NCBI RefSeq assembly: GCF_000442315.1
Contig: NZ_KE557320.1
Coordinates: 1,017,606 to 1,081,605 of the forward strand
Length of the DNA stretch: 64,000 nt
Origin: Rubellimicrobium thermophilum DSM 16684
GTDB lineage: Bacteria; Pseudomonadota; Alphaproteobacteria; Rhodobacterales; Rhodobacteraceae
Reading direction: 5' to 3'
Part shown: positions 1 to 8,751 of the stretch, in pieces
How positions within the stretch are numbered: the first letter of the stretch is position 1
How the letters are laid out: the number at the start of each line of letters is the position of its first letter
Notes under the pieces: model-generated
Told to the model about the DNA's origin: nothing
The model's database searches: none
Seen by the model: the letters and a program-made list of their open reading frames with translations, nothing else
Program-made: the position numbers and the translations under genes

Positions 1-1532
1 TCCTGCACGGCAAGGCGGATGTCCTTCACGGTGACATCGTTCTGGAAATCCACGAACTGGCGCCTGCCCTCGACGACAATGAAGGGCCCCTGCGCGGGGG
101 CCTGCCCCTCGGCCTCGGGCAGATCGGGATCGGGCGCGCGCAGGCCGAGATCCGCGAGCGCCGCAGATGCAGCGCGCCAGCCGTCGCGCAGGCAGCCGGC
201 AGTGGTGAACTCGCCCGCGGCCGCCCCGGCCACGGTCATCCACGGCACCCCGCCGGGGGGAGGCAGAAAGGCCTGGAGACGATCGTCCCAGACGGGCCTG
301 GCCCCCAGATGGCAGGCCAGATGGACCGAAGGGCTCCAGCCGCCCGAGACGGCCAGGACATCGGCCTCGATCTCCTGCCGGCCCTGAGGACCCTCGACCG
401 TGACCCGGCTCAGCCCGAGGCGGCCCCGGGTTCCGGCGATCCGCGCCCCCGGCAGCACGGGGAAGGGCGCGCCGGGCATCGCGGCTTCGGGCCGGCTGTC
501 CACCAGGGCCGCCACGGTCAGCCCGGCGGCGTGACAGTCGCGCGCGGTGCGATGGGCATCGTCATTGTTGCCGAAGACGACCACACGGCGCCCGGCCGCG
601 ACGCCCCAGTGATTGAGATAGGCCCGCACCGCCCCCGCCAGCATCACGCCGGGGCGGTCATTGTCGGGAAAGGGAAGCGGCCGTTCGATGGCACCGGCAC
701 ACAGGACCGCGCGCCGGGCGACGATCCGCCAGAAGCATTCGCGCGGCAGATCGGCCCGCGGCGCCCTGTGCAGGCTCACCCTTTCGAGCGCGGCAAAGGT
801 GCCCCCGTCATGGACCCCCGTCACGGTGGTGCGGGGCATGAGCCGCACATTCGGCATCTGCACGAGTTCGGCGAGAACCCGTTCCACCCAGAGATGGGGG
901 GGCTGGCCGTCCAGCGGATCCGTCTCGGCCAGCAGACGGCCGCCCATGCGCGCACCTTCGTCGGCCAGGATCACCCGCGCCCCTGCCCGGCCTGCCGCCA
1001 GGGCGGCCGAAAGGCCCGCCGGCCCCGCGCCGATCACCAGCACATCGCAGAAAGCCCAAGCCTTTTCGCAGAGCAGCGGCCCGGCCGAAGGATCGAGCCG
1101 GCCCAAACCGGCGGCGCGGCGGATGAGCGGCTCATAGACCCGTTCCCAGAAGGACCGAGGCCACATGAAGGTCTTGTAGTAGAAGCCCGCGCCGATGAAG
1201 GGCGCCAGCCAGTCGTTGACGGCCAGGACATCGAAGCGGAGCGAGGGACGGGCGTTCTGGGACGTCGCCTCCATCCCTTCCCAGATCTCCTGCATGGTGG
1301 CGCGCGTGTTGGGCACGCCATCGACGCAGACCAACGCGTTGGGCTCCTCGGACCCGGCGGAGAGCACACCGCGCGGGCGATGATACTTGAAGGAGCGCCC
1401 CATGAGGCGGACCCCCTCGCCCAACAGCGCGGAGGCGAGGGTATCCCCCTCCACCCCATGCCAGGCAACCCCGTCGAAGCGGAAGGAGACGGGCGGCGCC
1501 CCCTGATAGAGACCCTTGCCGGCAACCCTCAT
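1..1532 (-). CDS. soxA: Sarcosine oxidase alpha subunit (partial, 3' end outside window)
   Basis: This is the large subunit of heterotetrameric sarcosine oxidase, which demethylates sarcosine to glycine in the cytoplasm, passing the methyl group to tetrahydrofolate and making H2O2. About 510 N-terminal residues are open with no stop, roughly half of the usual ~1000 residues. Visible parts are an N-terminal ferredoxin-like 2Fe-2S-type region (motif GRSFKYHRPRG), then an FAD/NAD fold starting VLVIGAGPAGLSAA near residue 170. The C-terminal GcvT-like folate domain must lie left of the window. The start ATG overlaps the soxD stop as ATGA, so translation is probably coupled. No stop is seen because the gene runs off the edge. 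Confidence 0.93.
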   Translation of the reverse strand, partial: MRVAGKGLYQGAPPVSFRFDGVAWHGVEGDTLASALLGEGVRLMGRSFKYHRPRGVLSAGSEEPNALVCVDGVPNTRATMQEIWEGMEATSQNARPSLRFDVLAVNDWLAPFIGAGFYYKTFMWPRSFWERVYEPLIRRAAGLGRLDPSAGPLLCEKAWAFCDVLVIGAGPAGLSAALAAGRAGARVILADEGARMGGRLLAETDPLDGQPPHLWVERVLAELVQMPNVRLMPRTTVTGVHDGGTFAALERVSLHRAPRADLPRECFWRIVARRAVLCAGAIERPLPFPDNDRPGVMLAGAVRAYLNHWGVAAGRRVVVFGNNDDAHRTARDCHAAGLTVAALVDSRPEAAMPGAPFPVLPGARIAGTRGRLGLSRVTVEGPQGRQEIEADVLAVSGGWSPSVHLACHLGARPVWDDRLQAFLPPPGGVPWMTVAGAAAGEFTTAGCLRDGWRAASAALADLGLRAPDPDLPEAEGQAPAQGPFIVVEGRRQFVDFQNDVTVKDIRLAVQ

Positions 1533-1789
1533 CGCGCCGCCTCGCGCGCGGGGGTGGTGCCATGGACGGCATGGGTCACGGTATCCCGTTCGACCACGAT
1601 CCAGGTGCCGCAGGGGTCATGATACCACATCTCGCGCAGGCGCCCGGCCGGGTTGTCGCGCAGATGGATGTAGGCATGCCAGTCCTCGGGCGGGGCATCG
1701 CGATGGGGGCGGCGCAAGGCCGTCTCGTCGCCCTGAACGGTGAATTCGCGGCGGTCCCGTTCGCCGCACCATGGACAGGTCACACGCAT
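1529..1789 (-). CDS. soxD: Sarcosine oxidase delta subunit
   Basis: An 86-residue small subunit of heterotetrameric sarcosine oxidase. It opens with the zinc-binding pattern CPWCGERD and keeps the conserved stretch YHDPCGTWIVVERDT typical of SoxD, so all four zinc cysteines/histidine positions look intact. It sits between soxB and soxA, the classical soxB-D-A order; soxG would be expected after soxA, beyond the left edge. A strong ribosome site AGGAGG overlaps the soxB stop codon (TAG is part of the site), and its own stop overlaps the soxA start as ATGA. Both arrangements point to tight translational coupling of the three subunits. Confidence 0.95.
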   Translation of the reverse strand: MRVTCPWCGERDRREFTVQGDETALRRPHRDAPPEDWHAYIHLRDNPAGRLREMWYHDPCGTWIVVERDTVTHAVHGTTPAREAAR

Positions 1790-1798
1790 CCCGGCCTC

Positions 1799-3052
1799 CT
1801 AATGCAGCGAATGCTGCGCCCCCGTGCCTTCCTCGTCCATCAGGCCGCGGCCGGTCGCAAAGCGGTCAAGGCGATAGCGCGCCGCCACCTCATGCGGCTG
1901 GCCGGTGGCCATCAGATGGGCCATGCACCAGCCCGAGGCAGGCACGGCCTTGAACCCCCCGTAGTTCCAGCCGCAGTTCAGATACAGCCCCTCGATGGGC
2001 GTGCGGTCGATGATGGGCGACCCATCGGGCGACATGTCCATGATGCCGCCCCAGCTTCGCAGCACGCGCGCCCGGCCGATCATCGGCATGAGGGTCATGC
2101 CGGCCTCCATCACATGTTCGACCATCGGCAGGTTTCCGCGGGCGGCGTAGGAAGCGTAGAAGTCGAGATCCCCCCCGAACACGAGCCCGCCCTTGTCCGA
2201 CTGGCTGATGTAGAAATGCCCCATGCCGAAGCTGATGACATGATGGATCACGGGCTTCAGTCCTTCGGTCACGAAGGCCTGGAGGACATGGCTTTCGATC
2301 GGCAGGCGCAGACCGGCCATGGCCGCAACCTGGCTGGATCGGCCGGCGACCACGATCCCCACGCGGCGCGCCCGGATCGCCCCCCGCGTGGTCTGCACGC
2401 CGACGACCCGCCCCCCCTCGATGTCGATACCCGTCACCTCGCAGTTCTGGATCAGATCCACGCCGCGCCGGTCCGCCGCGCGGGCATAACCCCAGGCCAC
2501 CGCATCATGGCGCGCGGTGCCGCCGCGGGGATGGAACAGCCCCCCGTGGATGGGAAAGCGCGCATTGTCGAAATCGAGATAGGGCAACAGCTGCCGGACC
2601 CCCTCGCGGTCGAGCAGGATCGCGTCATCCCCCTGCGCGGCCATCGCATTGCCGCGCCGGACAAAGGCATCACGCTGGCTGTCCGAATGGAACAGGTTGA
2701 TCAGCCCGCGTTGCGAATGCATCACGTTGTAGTTCAGCTCGGCCTCCAGCCCTTCCCACAGCTTCAGGGAATGGCTGTAGAATTCGCTGTTGCCGGGCAG
2801 GAAGTAGTTGGCCCGCACGATGGTCGTGTTGCGGCCGACATTGCCCCCGCCGAGATAGCCCTTCTCCAGCACGGCGACATCGGTGATGCCGTGATTGCGG
2901 GCCAGGTAATAGGCTGTCGAAAGGCCATGCCCCCCGCCGCCGATGATGATGGTGTCATACCGGTCCTTGGGCGCAGGATCACGCCAGGCGCGCGTCCAGC
3001 CACGGTTGCCGCGCAGCCCTTCCGCAAGGACGCGAAAGCCCGAATAGCGCAT
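1799..3052 (-). CDS. soxB: Sarcosine oxidase beta subunit
   Basis: A 417-residue FAD subunit that binds sarcosine and carries the covalent flavin of sarcosine oxidase. The N-terminal dinucleotide fold reads YDTIIIGGGGHGLSTAYYLA near residues 30-50, and the C-terminal GCNWNYGGFKAVP-like segment (here LNCGWNYGGFKAVPASG) is typical of the family. Length matches the usual ~415 residues. The ATG at 3052 was chosen because the protein family starts with MRYSGFRVL; an upstream in-frame ATG would add 29 residues of non-conserved sequence. It is the first gene of soxBDA. The 112 bases upstream presumably hold the promoter but I see no clear operator. Confidence 0.95.
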   Translation of the reverse strand: MRYSGFRVLAEGLRGNRGWTRAWRDPAPKDRYDTIIIGGGGHGLSTAYYLARNHGITDVAVLEKGYLGGGNVGRNTTIVRANYFLPGNSEFYSHSLKLWEGLEAELNYNVMHSQRGLINLFHSDSQRDAFVRRGNAMAAQGDDAILLDREGVRQLLPYLDFDNARFPIHGGLFHPRGGTARHDAVAWGYARAADRRGVDLIQNCEVTGIDIEGGRVVGVQTTRGAIRARRVGIVVAGRSSQVAAMAGLRLPIESHVLQAFVTEGLKPVIHHVISFGMGHFYISQSDKGGLVFGGDLDFYASYAARGNLPMVEHVMEAGMTLMPMIGRARVLRSWGGIMDMSPDGSPIIDRTPIEGLYLNCGWNYGGFKAVPASGWCMAHLMATGQPHEVAARYRLDRFATGRGLMDEEGTGAQHSLH

Positions 3053-3164
3053 GACACCCTGTCCCCCGTGCCTTGGCTCTGCCCTCTTAGCAGGGCGAGG
3101 GGCACAGGCCCAGCCTTGTCGCGTCATGCCATGTCGCAATCAGGCGACAGGAGGAAGCGCCCCG

Positions 3165-3566
3165 TCAGCCCCGGCGGCTGAGAGGCGGCTCCACACGACC
3201 CGCCGGGCGCGGGGCCCTGCGCAGCGGCGGCTCGGAGCGGGCGGCGATGGGAATCACCGGCGCGGCAGCGCGCGAACCTGCCGGTCCGGTCCCGTCGGTC
3301 CCCTCGGGAGCCACCCTCCTGCCGGTTTCGCCATCCTCGAGCGCGGAGGCGATGCGATGCAGAAGCGCGTTGTTCTCGATCTGGACGGCGACGAGGCCGA
3401 AGGCCGCAACAAGCAGGACAAGGCCGCCGAGCGCCAGGCCCAGCGCCCTCAGCAACCCCGCCCCCTGCACCCAGGCCGCAGCGGACAGACCCAGGACCGC
3501 CAGCACGAAACCCGCGACAAGAAGCGGAAACAGACGGCGGAACAGGGCGGACAGATGAGGTTCCAT
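3165..3566 (-). CDS. Small membrane protein, unknown function
   Basis: A 133-residue protein with two predicted membrane helices near residues 14-35 and 42-65 (LFPLLVAGFVLAVLGLSAAA and a second Leu/Val/Gly-rich segment), then a short charged stretch IENNALLHRIASALE and a proline/arginine-rich cytoplasmic tail. I do not recognise a family. The ATG at 3566 has the ribosome site GGAGAG about eight bases upstream; longer in-frame extensions lack membrane character or codon quality. It lies between gdhA and soxB on the same strand with about 100 bases on each side, so it may be its own transcription unit. Confidence 0.7.
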   Translation of the reverse strand: MEPHLSALFRRLFPLLVAGFVLAVLGLSAAAWVQGAGLLRALGLALGGLVLLVAAFGLVAVQIENNALLHRIASALEDGETGRRVAPEGTDGTGPAGSRAAAPVIPIAARSEPPLRRAPRPAGRVEPPLSRRG

Positions 3567-3664
3567 GACGACTCTCCGGCGCTGCACCCGGATCGGATCG
3601 CACCGGACCCGCCAGGGGTCAAGCACCGTCCTGCAGGCCCCTCTGCCGGACAGGAGACCCCCGT

Positions 3665-5107
3665 TCAGAGCCCCTTGGCCCGGTAGCTGGCCGCGACGCG
3701 ACCGATGGCCACGATATAGGCCGCGGTGCGCAGATCCCCGATCTCGGGCCGGGCGTGCCACATCTCGCGCATGGAGCGGTAGGCATCGCGCATCGTGTCA
3801 TCCAGGCCCGACCGGACCAGAGCCAGTTCATCCGAGCCGGAAATGTAGTCGCGCTTGAAACTGGGCGAGAGCGTCCAGCCGAGGCCCTTGTCCTCGGACA
3901 GCCGCTCCAGCTCGCGCACGATGAGGGCGCTGCGCGCCTCCTCGGCCCGGCGCTGCATCCGGCCGAAGCGGATATGGCTGAGATTCTTGACCCATTCGAA
4001 ATAGCTGACCGTCACCCCACCGGCATTGGCGTAAAGATCCGGGATGATGACGGTCCCCTTCTCGCGCAGGATCTCGTCGGCGCCGGCCGTCACAGGGCCG
4101 TTGGCCGCCTCGACGATCAGGGGCGCGCGGATGCGTTCGGCGTTGCCCCGGTGGATCACCCCCTCGAGCGCGGCGGGAATGAGGATGTCGCATTCGGCCT
4201 CGAGCATGGCGGGGCCATCCTCGTGGAAACGCGTGCCGGGCAGATCGCGCAGACCGCCATTCTTGCTCAGCCACTGGCGCGCCGCCTCGATGTCGATGCC
4301 GCTGTCGCACCAGACGCCGCCGTCGCGCTCGATGATCCCGACGATGCGCGCGCCGTCCTCCTCCGAGAGGAACTTGGCGGCGTGATACCCCACATTCCCG
4401 AGCCCCTGGATGACGATGCGCTTGCCCTCCAGACCGCCCGAGAGATGCGCCCGGGCGACATCCTCCGGGTGGCGAAAGAATTCCCGCAGGGCATACTGGA
4501 TGCCCCGGCCCGTCGCCTCCACCCGGCCATGGATCCCCCCGGCATTCAGCGGCTTTCCGGTGACACAGGCCGAGGCGTTGATGTCCGTGGTGTTCATGCG
4601 CCGATACTGATCGGCGATCCAGGCCATCTCCCTCTCTCCGGTGCCCATATCCGGGGCGGGGACGTTCTGGGCGGGATGGATCAGGTCGCGCTTGGCGAGC
4701 TCGTAGGTGAAGCGGCGCGTGATCTGTTCGAGCTCGTGTTCCTCCCACTGGCGGGGATCGATGCACAGGCCACCCTTGGACCCGCCGAAAGGCACCTCGA
4801 CCAGCGCGCATTTGTAGGTCATCAGGGCGGCAAGGGCCTCCACCTCGTCCTGGTTGACCATGAGGGAATAGCGGATGCCGCCCTTCACCGGCTCCATGTG
4901 TTCGGAATGGACGGAGCGATAGCCCGTGAAGGTATGGATCGCGCCGCGCAGGCGCACGCCGAAGCGCACGACATAGGTCGCGTTGCAGACGCGGATCTTT
5001 TCCTCCAGCCCCGGAGAGAGGTCCATGAAGCGGACCGCACGATTGAACATGAGGTCCACCGAATCGCGGAAGGACGGTTCCGGTGGCGTCATGGCGGCAT
5101 CCTTCAT
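3665..5107 (-). CDS. gdhA: Glutamate dehydrogenase, Glu/Leu/Phe/Val family
   Basis: A 480-residue glutamate dehydrogenase interconverting glutamate and 2-oxoglutarate plus ammonia. The dimerisation/catalytic half contains the substrate lysine region PVKGGIRYS and KCALVEVPFGGSKGG, and the Rossmann half contains VIQGLGNVGYHAAK. Architecture and length fit the alphaproteobacterial NAD-type hexameric enzymes, though coenzyme preference cannot be settled by eye. The ATG at 5107 follows a perfect GGAGGAGA ribosome site. The upstream region holds a CtrA-like box (5185-5204). Downstream of amine-demethylating genes it may recycle ammonia, but that link is inference. Confidence 0.93.
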   Translation of the reverse strand: MKDAAMTPPEPSFRDSVDLMFNRAVRFMDLSPGLEEKIRVCNATYVVRFGVRLRGAIHTFTGYRSVHSEHMEPVKGGIRYSLMVNQDEVEALAALMTYKCALVEVPFGGSKGGLCIDPRQWEEHELEQITRRFTYELAKRDLIHPAQNVPAPDMGTGEREMAWIADQYRRMNTTDINASACVTGKPLNAGGIHGRVEATGRGIQYALREFFRHPEDVARAHLSGGLEGKRIVIQGLGNVGYHAAKFLSEEDGARIVGIIERDGGVWCDSGIDIEAARQWLSKNGGLRDLPGTRFHEDGPAMLEAECDILIPAALEGVIHRGNAERIRAPLIVEAANGPVTAGADEILREKGTVIIPDLYANAGGVTVSYFEWVKNLSHIRFGRMQRRAEEARSALIVRELERLSEDKGLGWTLSPSFKRDYISGSDELALVRSGLDDTMRDAYRSMREMWHARPEIGDLRTAAYIVAIGRVAASYRAKGL

Positions 5108-5184
5108 GGGGTCTCCTCCTTGCTGGGCGAATCGGGCCAGGCGACCGCAATTCGCCTGACAGAATAGTCCCCAGCCTGACACGG

Positions 5185-5204
5185 CAAGGTTAAGATTCGG
5201 TTGA
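5185..5204 (-). promoter_or_regulatory. CtrA-like box between gdhA and the Tad-like genes
   Basis: On the minus strand the sequence reads TCAACCGAATCTTAACCTTG. It contains TCAA-N7-TTAA, one base off the TTAA-N7-TTAA consensus of the alphaproteobacterial response regulator CtrA. An almost identical 20-mer (18 of 20 matching) lies upstream of potA at 32265-32284. It is about 80 bases upstream of gdhA and about 200 bases upstream of the divergent VWA/TadG gene, so either or both may be controlled. Binding is not shown; only the sequence match and its repetition are seen. Confidence 0.4.
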
Positions 5205-5400
5205 GCATGGCGGATACGCGGGGACGCAGCGGCGCGAGGCCGGCAACAGTCGGCCCCAAGCCGCGCGATCCATCGCAAGGCCCTGACAATCAACCCCGAA
5301 ATGCAGACTTCATGCCATATTTCGGCCCCAAGCGGGTGATTGTCTGCGAAGGCGTCCTTCTGCCCATGACGGGCCGGAAGGGCATGAAGGAGGATCCGTC

Positions 5401-7176
5401 ATGCGCGCCTTGCCGCGGCCCCTGCTGCCGTTCCTTCGCCGCTTCACGCGCGAGGAGGAGGGGTCGATGGTCATCTTTGCGATGTTCATCTTCCTGGCGA
5501 TGCTGATCGTGGGCGGCATGAGCGTCGATCTCATGCGGTTCGAAGCCAACCGGGCGCGCCTGCAGGCCACCCTCGACCGCGCGGTCCTGGCGGCGGCCGA
5601 TCTCGACCAGACGCAGAGCCCCCGCGCGGTGGTGGAGGACTATTTCCGCAAGGCGCAGCTGATCGACCATCTCACCTCGGTCGAGGTCAGCGAGACCTTC
5701 AACAGCCGCACCGTCAGCGCCACGGCCGGCATCACGCTGAACACCTTCTTCATGGATCTCGTGGGGGTGCCCTCGCTCGACGTGAGGAGCGCCTCGACCG
5801 CACGCGAGAATGTCAACGACATTGAGATCGTCCTGGTCCTCGACGTGTCCGGCTCGATGGCGTCGAACAACCGCCTCGTGAACCTCAAATCGGCGGCGCG
5901 GGAATTCGTGGAGACGGTCCTTCGGAACGACACCGAGAACCGCATGTCCATTGCCATCGTGCCCTTCAACGGGCAGGTCAATCTCGGTCCGACACTGCGC
6001 GGCTGGTATACCGGCATCACCGACATCGTGACCAACCCGGCCAATGTGAACTGCGTGGATCTGCCGGCCTCGGTCTATGCGACGCAGTCGATCACGCGGA
6101 ATCTGCCCATGCCGGCGACACAGCATGCGGATACCTTCTCCACCACAACACGGGCGAATGCCTATTATTCTATCGCATCCAATGCGCCTGTGCTGACGAA
6201 TGTCTGGTGCCCGCCATCCAGTACGAACATCGTCCGCCTGCCGCAGCGGAACATCTCGACCCTGCAATCGCAGATCGAAGGTCTGACCGCTGTCGGGGCG
6301 ACCTCCATCAATGCCGGGATGCGCTGGGGGATGACGCTGCTCGATCCCAACTCGCGCCCGATGTTCGACAGCTTCATCCACGCCGGGCACATTCCGAGCT
6401 TCTATTCCGGCCGCCCTTACGACTGGCGGCGCGAGAACACGCTCAAGGTGATCGTCCTGATGACCGACGGAGAGCATTTCGCCGAGGAGCGCGTCAACGA
6501 AGGCTATCGCGGCAACACGCCCTCGCCCATCTGGCGTTCGACCAGCAGTGACGGCTATTTCTCGATCTTTCACGAAAGCCGGGTGGACCGCAGGACCTCC
6601 ACCACACTGGCCAACAGCCGCCCCTTCTGGGTGCCGCATCTGGCGCAGTGGCATGCCCGGCCCTGGAACGGCAGCACCCCGGCCAGCAGCGTTCCCTATG
6701 CCGAAGGCGATCTGCGCCGCATCGACGTGAACGGCGACGGGGTCTGCGACAACCGCGACGACGGGCGGGGCAAGCTCAAATCCAACGAAGCCTGCTGGTG
6801 GGGCGCGGATCAGCAGACCTGGGGGCAGGTCTGGGCCAGCGTGCGGATGCACTGGGTCGCCTGGCAGCTCTATGGGCGGGCGCTGTCCACCAGCTCGTCG
6901 GGGCGGATCGCGATTGCGGACGAATGGATGGACACATTCCGCACCCAGACCCCGACCACGACGATGGACAGCCAGCTCCAGCAGATGTGCAACATGGCCC
7001 GGAACAATGGCGTGATCGTCTTCGGGATCGCCTTCGAGGCTCCCGCCAATGGCCAGCGCGCGATCTTCAACTGCGCCTCCTCTCCCGCGCATTACTATGA
7101 TGCGGATGGCCTCCAGATCTCGACGGCCTTCCGTGCCATCGCGGCACAGATCAATGCCCTGAGGCTGATCCAATGA
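5401..7176 (+). CDS. TadG-like pilus protein with von Willebrand A domain
   Basis: A 591-residue protein with an N-terminal pilin-like hydrophobic segment (residues ~22-45, preceded by the TadE/TadG-type EEEGSMVIF) and a VWA domain whose metal-site motif DVSGS is at residues 148-152, followed later by VLMTDGEH. This is the architecture of TadG-like proteins of Flp/Tad pilus systems, which are membrane anchored with a large periplasmic part. The ribosome site AAGGAGGA precedes the ATG. Its stop overlaps the start of the next TadE-like gene as ATGA. The main tad secretion genes (cpaF, tadB, tadC) are not in the window. Confidence 0.85.
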   Translation: MRALPRPLLPFLRRFTREEEGSMVIFAMFIFLAMLIVGGMSVDLMRFEANRARLQATLDRAVLAAADLDQTQSPRAVVEDYFRKAQLIDHLTSVEVSETFNSRTVSATAGITLNTFFMDLVGVPSLDVRSASTARENVNDIEIVLVLDVSGSMASNNRLVNLKSAAREFVETVLRNDTENRMSIAIVPFNGQVNLGPTLRGWYTGITDIVTNPANVNCVDLPASVYATQSITRNLPMPATQHADTFSTTTRANAYYSIASNAPVLTNVWCPPSSTNIVRLPQRNISTLQSQIEGLTAVGATSINAGMRWGMTLLDPNSRPMFDSFIHAGHIPSFYSGRPYDWRRENTLKVIVLMTDGEHFAEERVNEGYRGNTPSPIWRSTSSDGYFSIFHESRVDRRTSTTLANSRPFWVPHLAQWHARPWNGSTPASSVPYAEGDLRRIDVNGDGVCDNRDDGRGKLKSNEACWWGADQQTWGQVWASVRMHWVAWQLYGRALSTSSSGRIAIADEWMDTFRTQTPTTTMDSQLQQMCNMARNNGVIVFGIAFEAPANGQRAIFNCASSPAHYYDADGLQISTAFRAIAAQINALRLIQ

Positions 7177-7706
7177 CCCGGATCCGGTCTGCGCTGCGCC
7201 GTCTGCGCCGCGGCGAGGACGGCTCCTCCACCATCGAGTTCATGATCGTCCTCCCGATCCTGCTCAGCTTCTTCTTCTCGACCTTCGAGCTGGGCATGAT
7301 GCTGACACGGCAGGTCATGCTCGACCGGGGCATGGACATCGCCATGCGGCAGGTGCGCCTCGGGGCGCTGACTCAGGTCAATCAGGACAATCTCCGGCGG
7401 ATCATCTGCGACGCCGCCCTGATCATCCCCGACTGCCTGAACCGGATGAAGATCGAGATGATGCCCGTGGATCCCCGCAACTGGCGCACGCTGCGACCCG
7501 ATCCAGACTGCGTCAGCCGCGACAATCCCGTCACCGCCCAGCGCGACTTCCAGCCCGGCCAGCCCAACGAACTGATGGTTGTCCGGGCCTGCGCGGTGCT
7601 GCGGCCCTATTTCCCCGGCTCGGGCCTGGGCTTCGCACTGGTCGGACAGTCGGGCAATGCCTTCGGACTGACCTCCACCAGCGCCTTCGTGATCGAACCG
7701 AGCTGA
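7173..7706 (+). CDS. TadE-like pseudopilin
   Basis: A 177-residue protein with the TadE-like start: basic residues, then EDGSSTIEFMIVLPILLSFF as a single membrane segment near residues 18-40. TadE-like pseudopilins are processed by a prepilin peptidase and belong to the periplasmic part of Flp pilus machines. It is translationally coupled to the TadG-like gene (ATGA) and followed 13 bases later by a second TadE-like gene. A conserved cysteine pair is seen in CDAALIIPDC. Confidence 0.8.
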   Translation: MTRIRSALRRLRRGEDGSSTIEFMIVLPILLSFFFSTFELGMMLTRQVMLDRGMDIAMRQVRLGALTQVNQDNLRRIICDAALIIPDCLNRMKIEMMPVDPRNWRTLRPDPDCVSRDNPVTAQRDFQPGQPNELMVVRACAVLRPYFPGSGLGFALVGQSGNAFGLTSTSAFVIEPS

Positions 7707-7719
7707 AGGCCGCGCCGCC

Positions 7720-8298
7720 ATGCGCCTGCGTCACCGCCTGCTCCGCTTCGCCCGCGACGACAGAGGCAGCATGGCCGTGGAGGCCATGCTGATCCTGCCC
7801 ATCCTCGTCTGGGCCTATCTGGCAACCTTCGTGTTCTTCGACGGCTATCGCGCCCAGTCGCTCAACACCAAGGCCGCCTACACGATCGGCGACATCCTGA
7901 GCCGCGAGACCAACTGGGTCACCCCGGCCTATCTCGACAGCCTCTTCGCGCTCCAGCAGGTCCTGACCCAGTCCGACCAACCGCGAAGCATGCGGATCAC
8001 CGTCATCCGATGGAACGCCACCGCACGCCGCTACGAGGTCGTCTGGTCGCGCGTGCGGGGATCCGGCGCCCAGCAGCTCGTCACGAACGATCTCGCGAAA
8101 CTCGCCCCCTTCCTGCCTGTCATGCCCGCCGGCGAAAGCGCGATCCTGACCGAGACCTGGGTGGACTACAGACCGCCTGCCTCGGTCATCGCACCCTTCA
8201 CGTTCCGGGACTTCGTCGTGACGCGGCCGCGCTTTGCCAGCCAGCTCTGCTGGAACGACCGCAATACCGGCGGCACGATGGCCACGGGGATCTGCTAG
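7720..8298 (+). CDS. Second TadE-like pseudopilin
   Basis: A 192-residue protein of the same type as its neighbour: basic N terminus, then DDRGSMAVEAMLILPILVWA running into a membrane segment (residues ~16-40), with the glutamate typical of TadE/pilin-like segments. The rest is a soluble domain of unknown role. It closes the three-gene pilus-like operon. Together with the VWA protein the set looks like an envelope-anchored accessory module, since no ATPase or secretin is nearby. Confidence 0.75.
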   Translation: MRLRHRLLRFARDDRGSMAVEAMLILPILVWAYLATFVFFDGYRAQSLNTKAAYTIGDILSRETNWVTPAYLDSLFALQQVLTQSDQPRSMRITVIRWNATARRYEVVWSRVRGSGAQQLVTNDLAKLAPFLPVMPAGESAILTETWVDYRPPASVIAPFTFRDFVVTRPRFASQLCWNDRNTGGTMATGIC

Positions 8299-8356
8299 GC
8301 GCACGGGGGATCTGCCAGCCGCTTCCACACCCCCCCCAGACAGCCTAGGCTGGGGC

Positions 8357-8704
8357 ATGCTTCGGACCACCCTGCCCTTCGGCCTCCTGTTCGCGCTTGC
8401 CGCCTGTGCGCAGTTCCCGGCGCTCGATGCCCGCATCCCCCCCTCCGAGAGGCAAGCCCCGCCGGCACCGCTGCTTCCCCTGATTCCCATCCTCGAAAGC
8501 GCCGATGCGCTGTCGGCATCTGGCGGATTCGAGGCAGAACTGTCCGCCCGTGCAGATGCCCTCGCGGCGCGAAGCGCGGGACTGGCGCCGACATCCGATC
8601 CGGCCGAGGACGCCGCACGCCTGGACGCCCTGAGGCAGCGGGCCGCAAATCTGCGAGCCGCGACGCCCTGGCAGGCGTCAACCCCGTCGGCTTCGTTGCC
8701 ATGA
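8357..8704 (+). CDS. Small predicted lipoprotein
   Basis: A 115-residue protein starting MLRTTLPFGLLFALAACAQF. The signal peptide ends in the lipobox LAAC, so Cys17 is the expected lipid-modified residue. The mature part is alanine-rich and probably helical (ARADALAARSAGLAP) and matches no family I know. It lies just downstream of the TadE-like genes on the same strand (58-base gap) and could be part of that unit. The start at 8357 is set by the signal peptide; a longer reading frame upstream overlaps the preceding gene. Confidence 0.65.
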   Translation: MLRTTLPFGLLFALAACAQFPALDARIPPSERQAPPAPLLPLIPILESADALSASGGFEAELSARADALAARSAGLAPTSDPAEDAARLDALRQRAANLRAATPWQASTPSASLP

Positions 8705-8751
8705 TCCGTCCGGCAGGCTAACCACGCGGCGACCTCAGGAAAGGCCGCACC

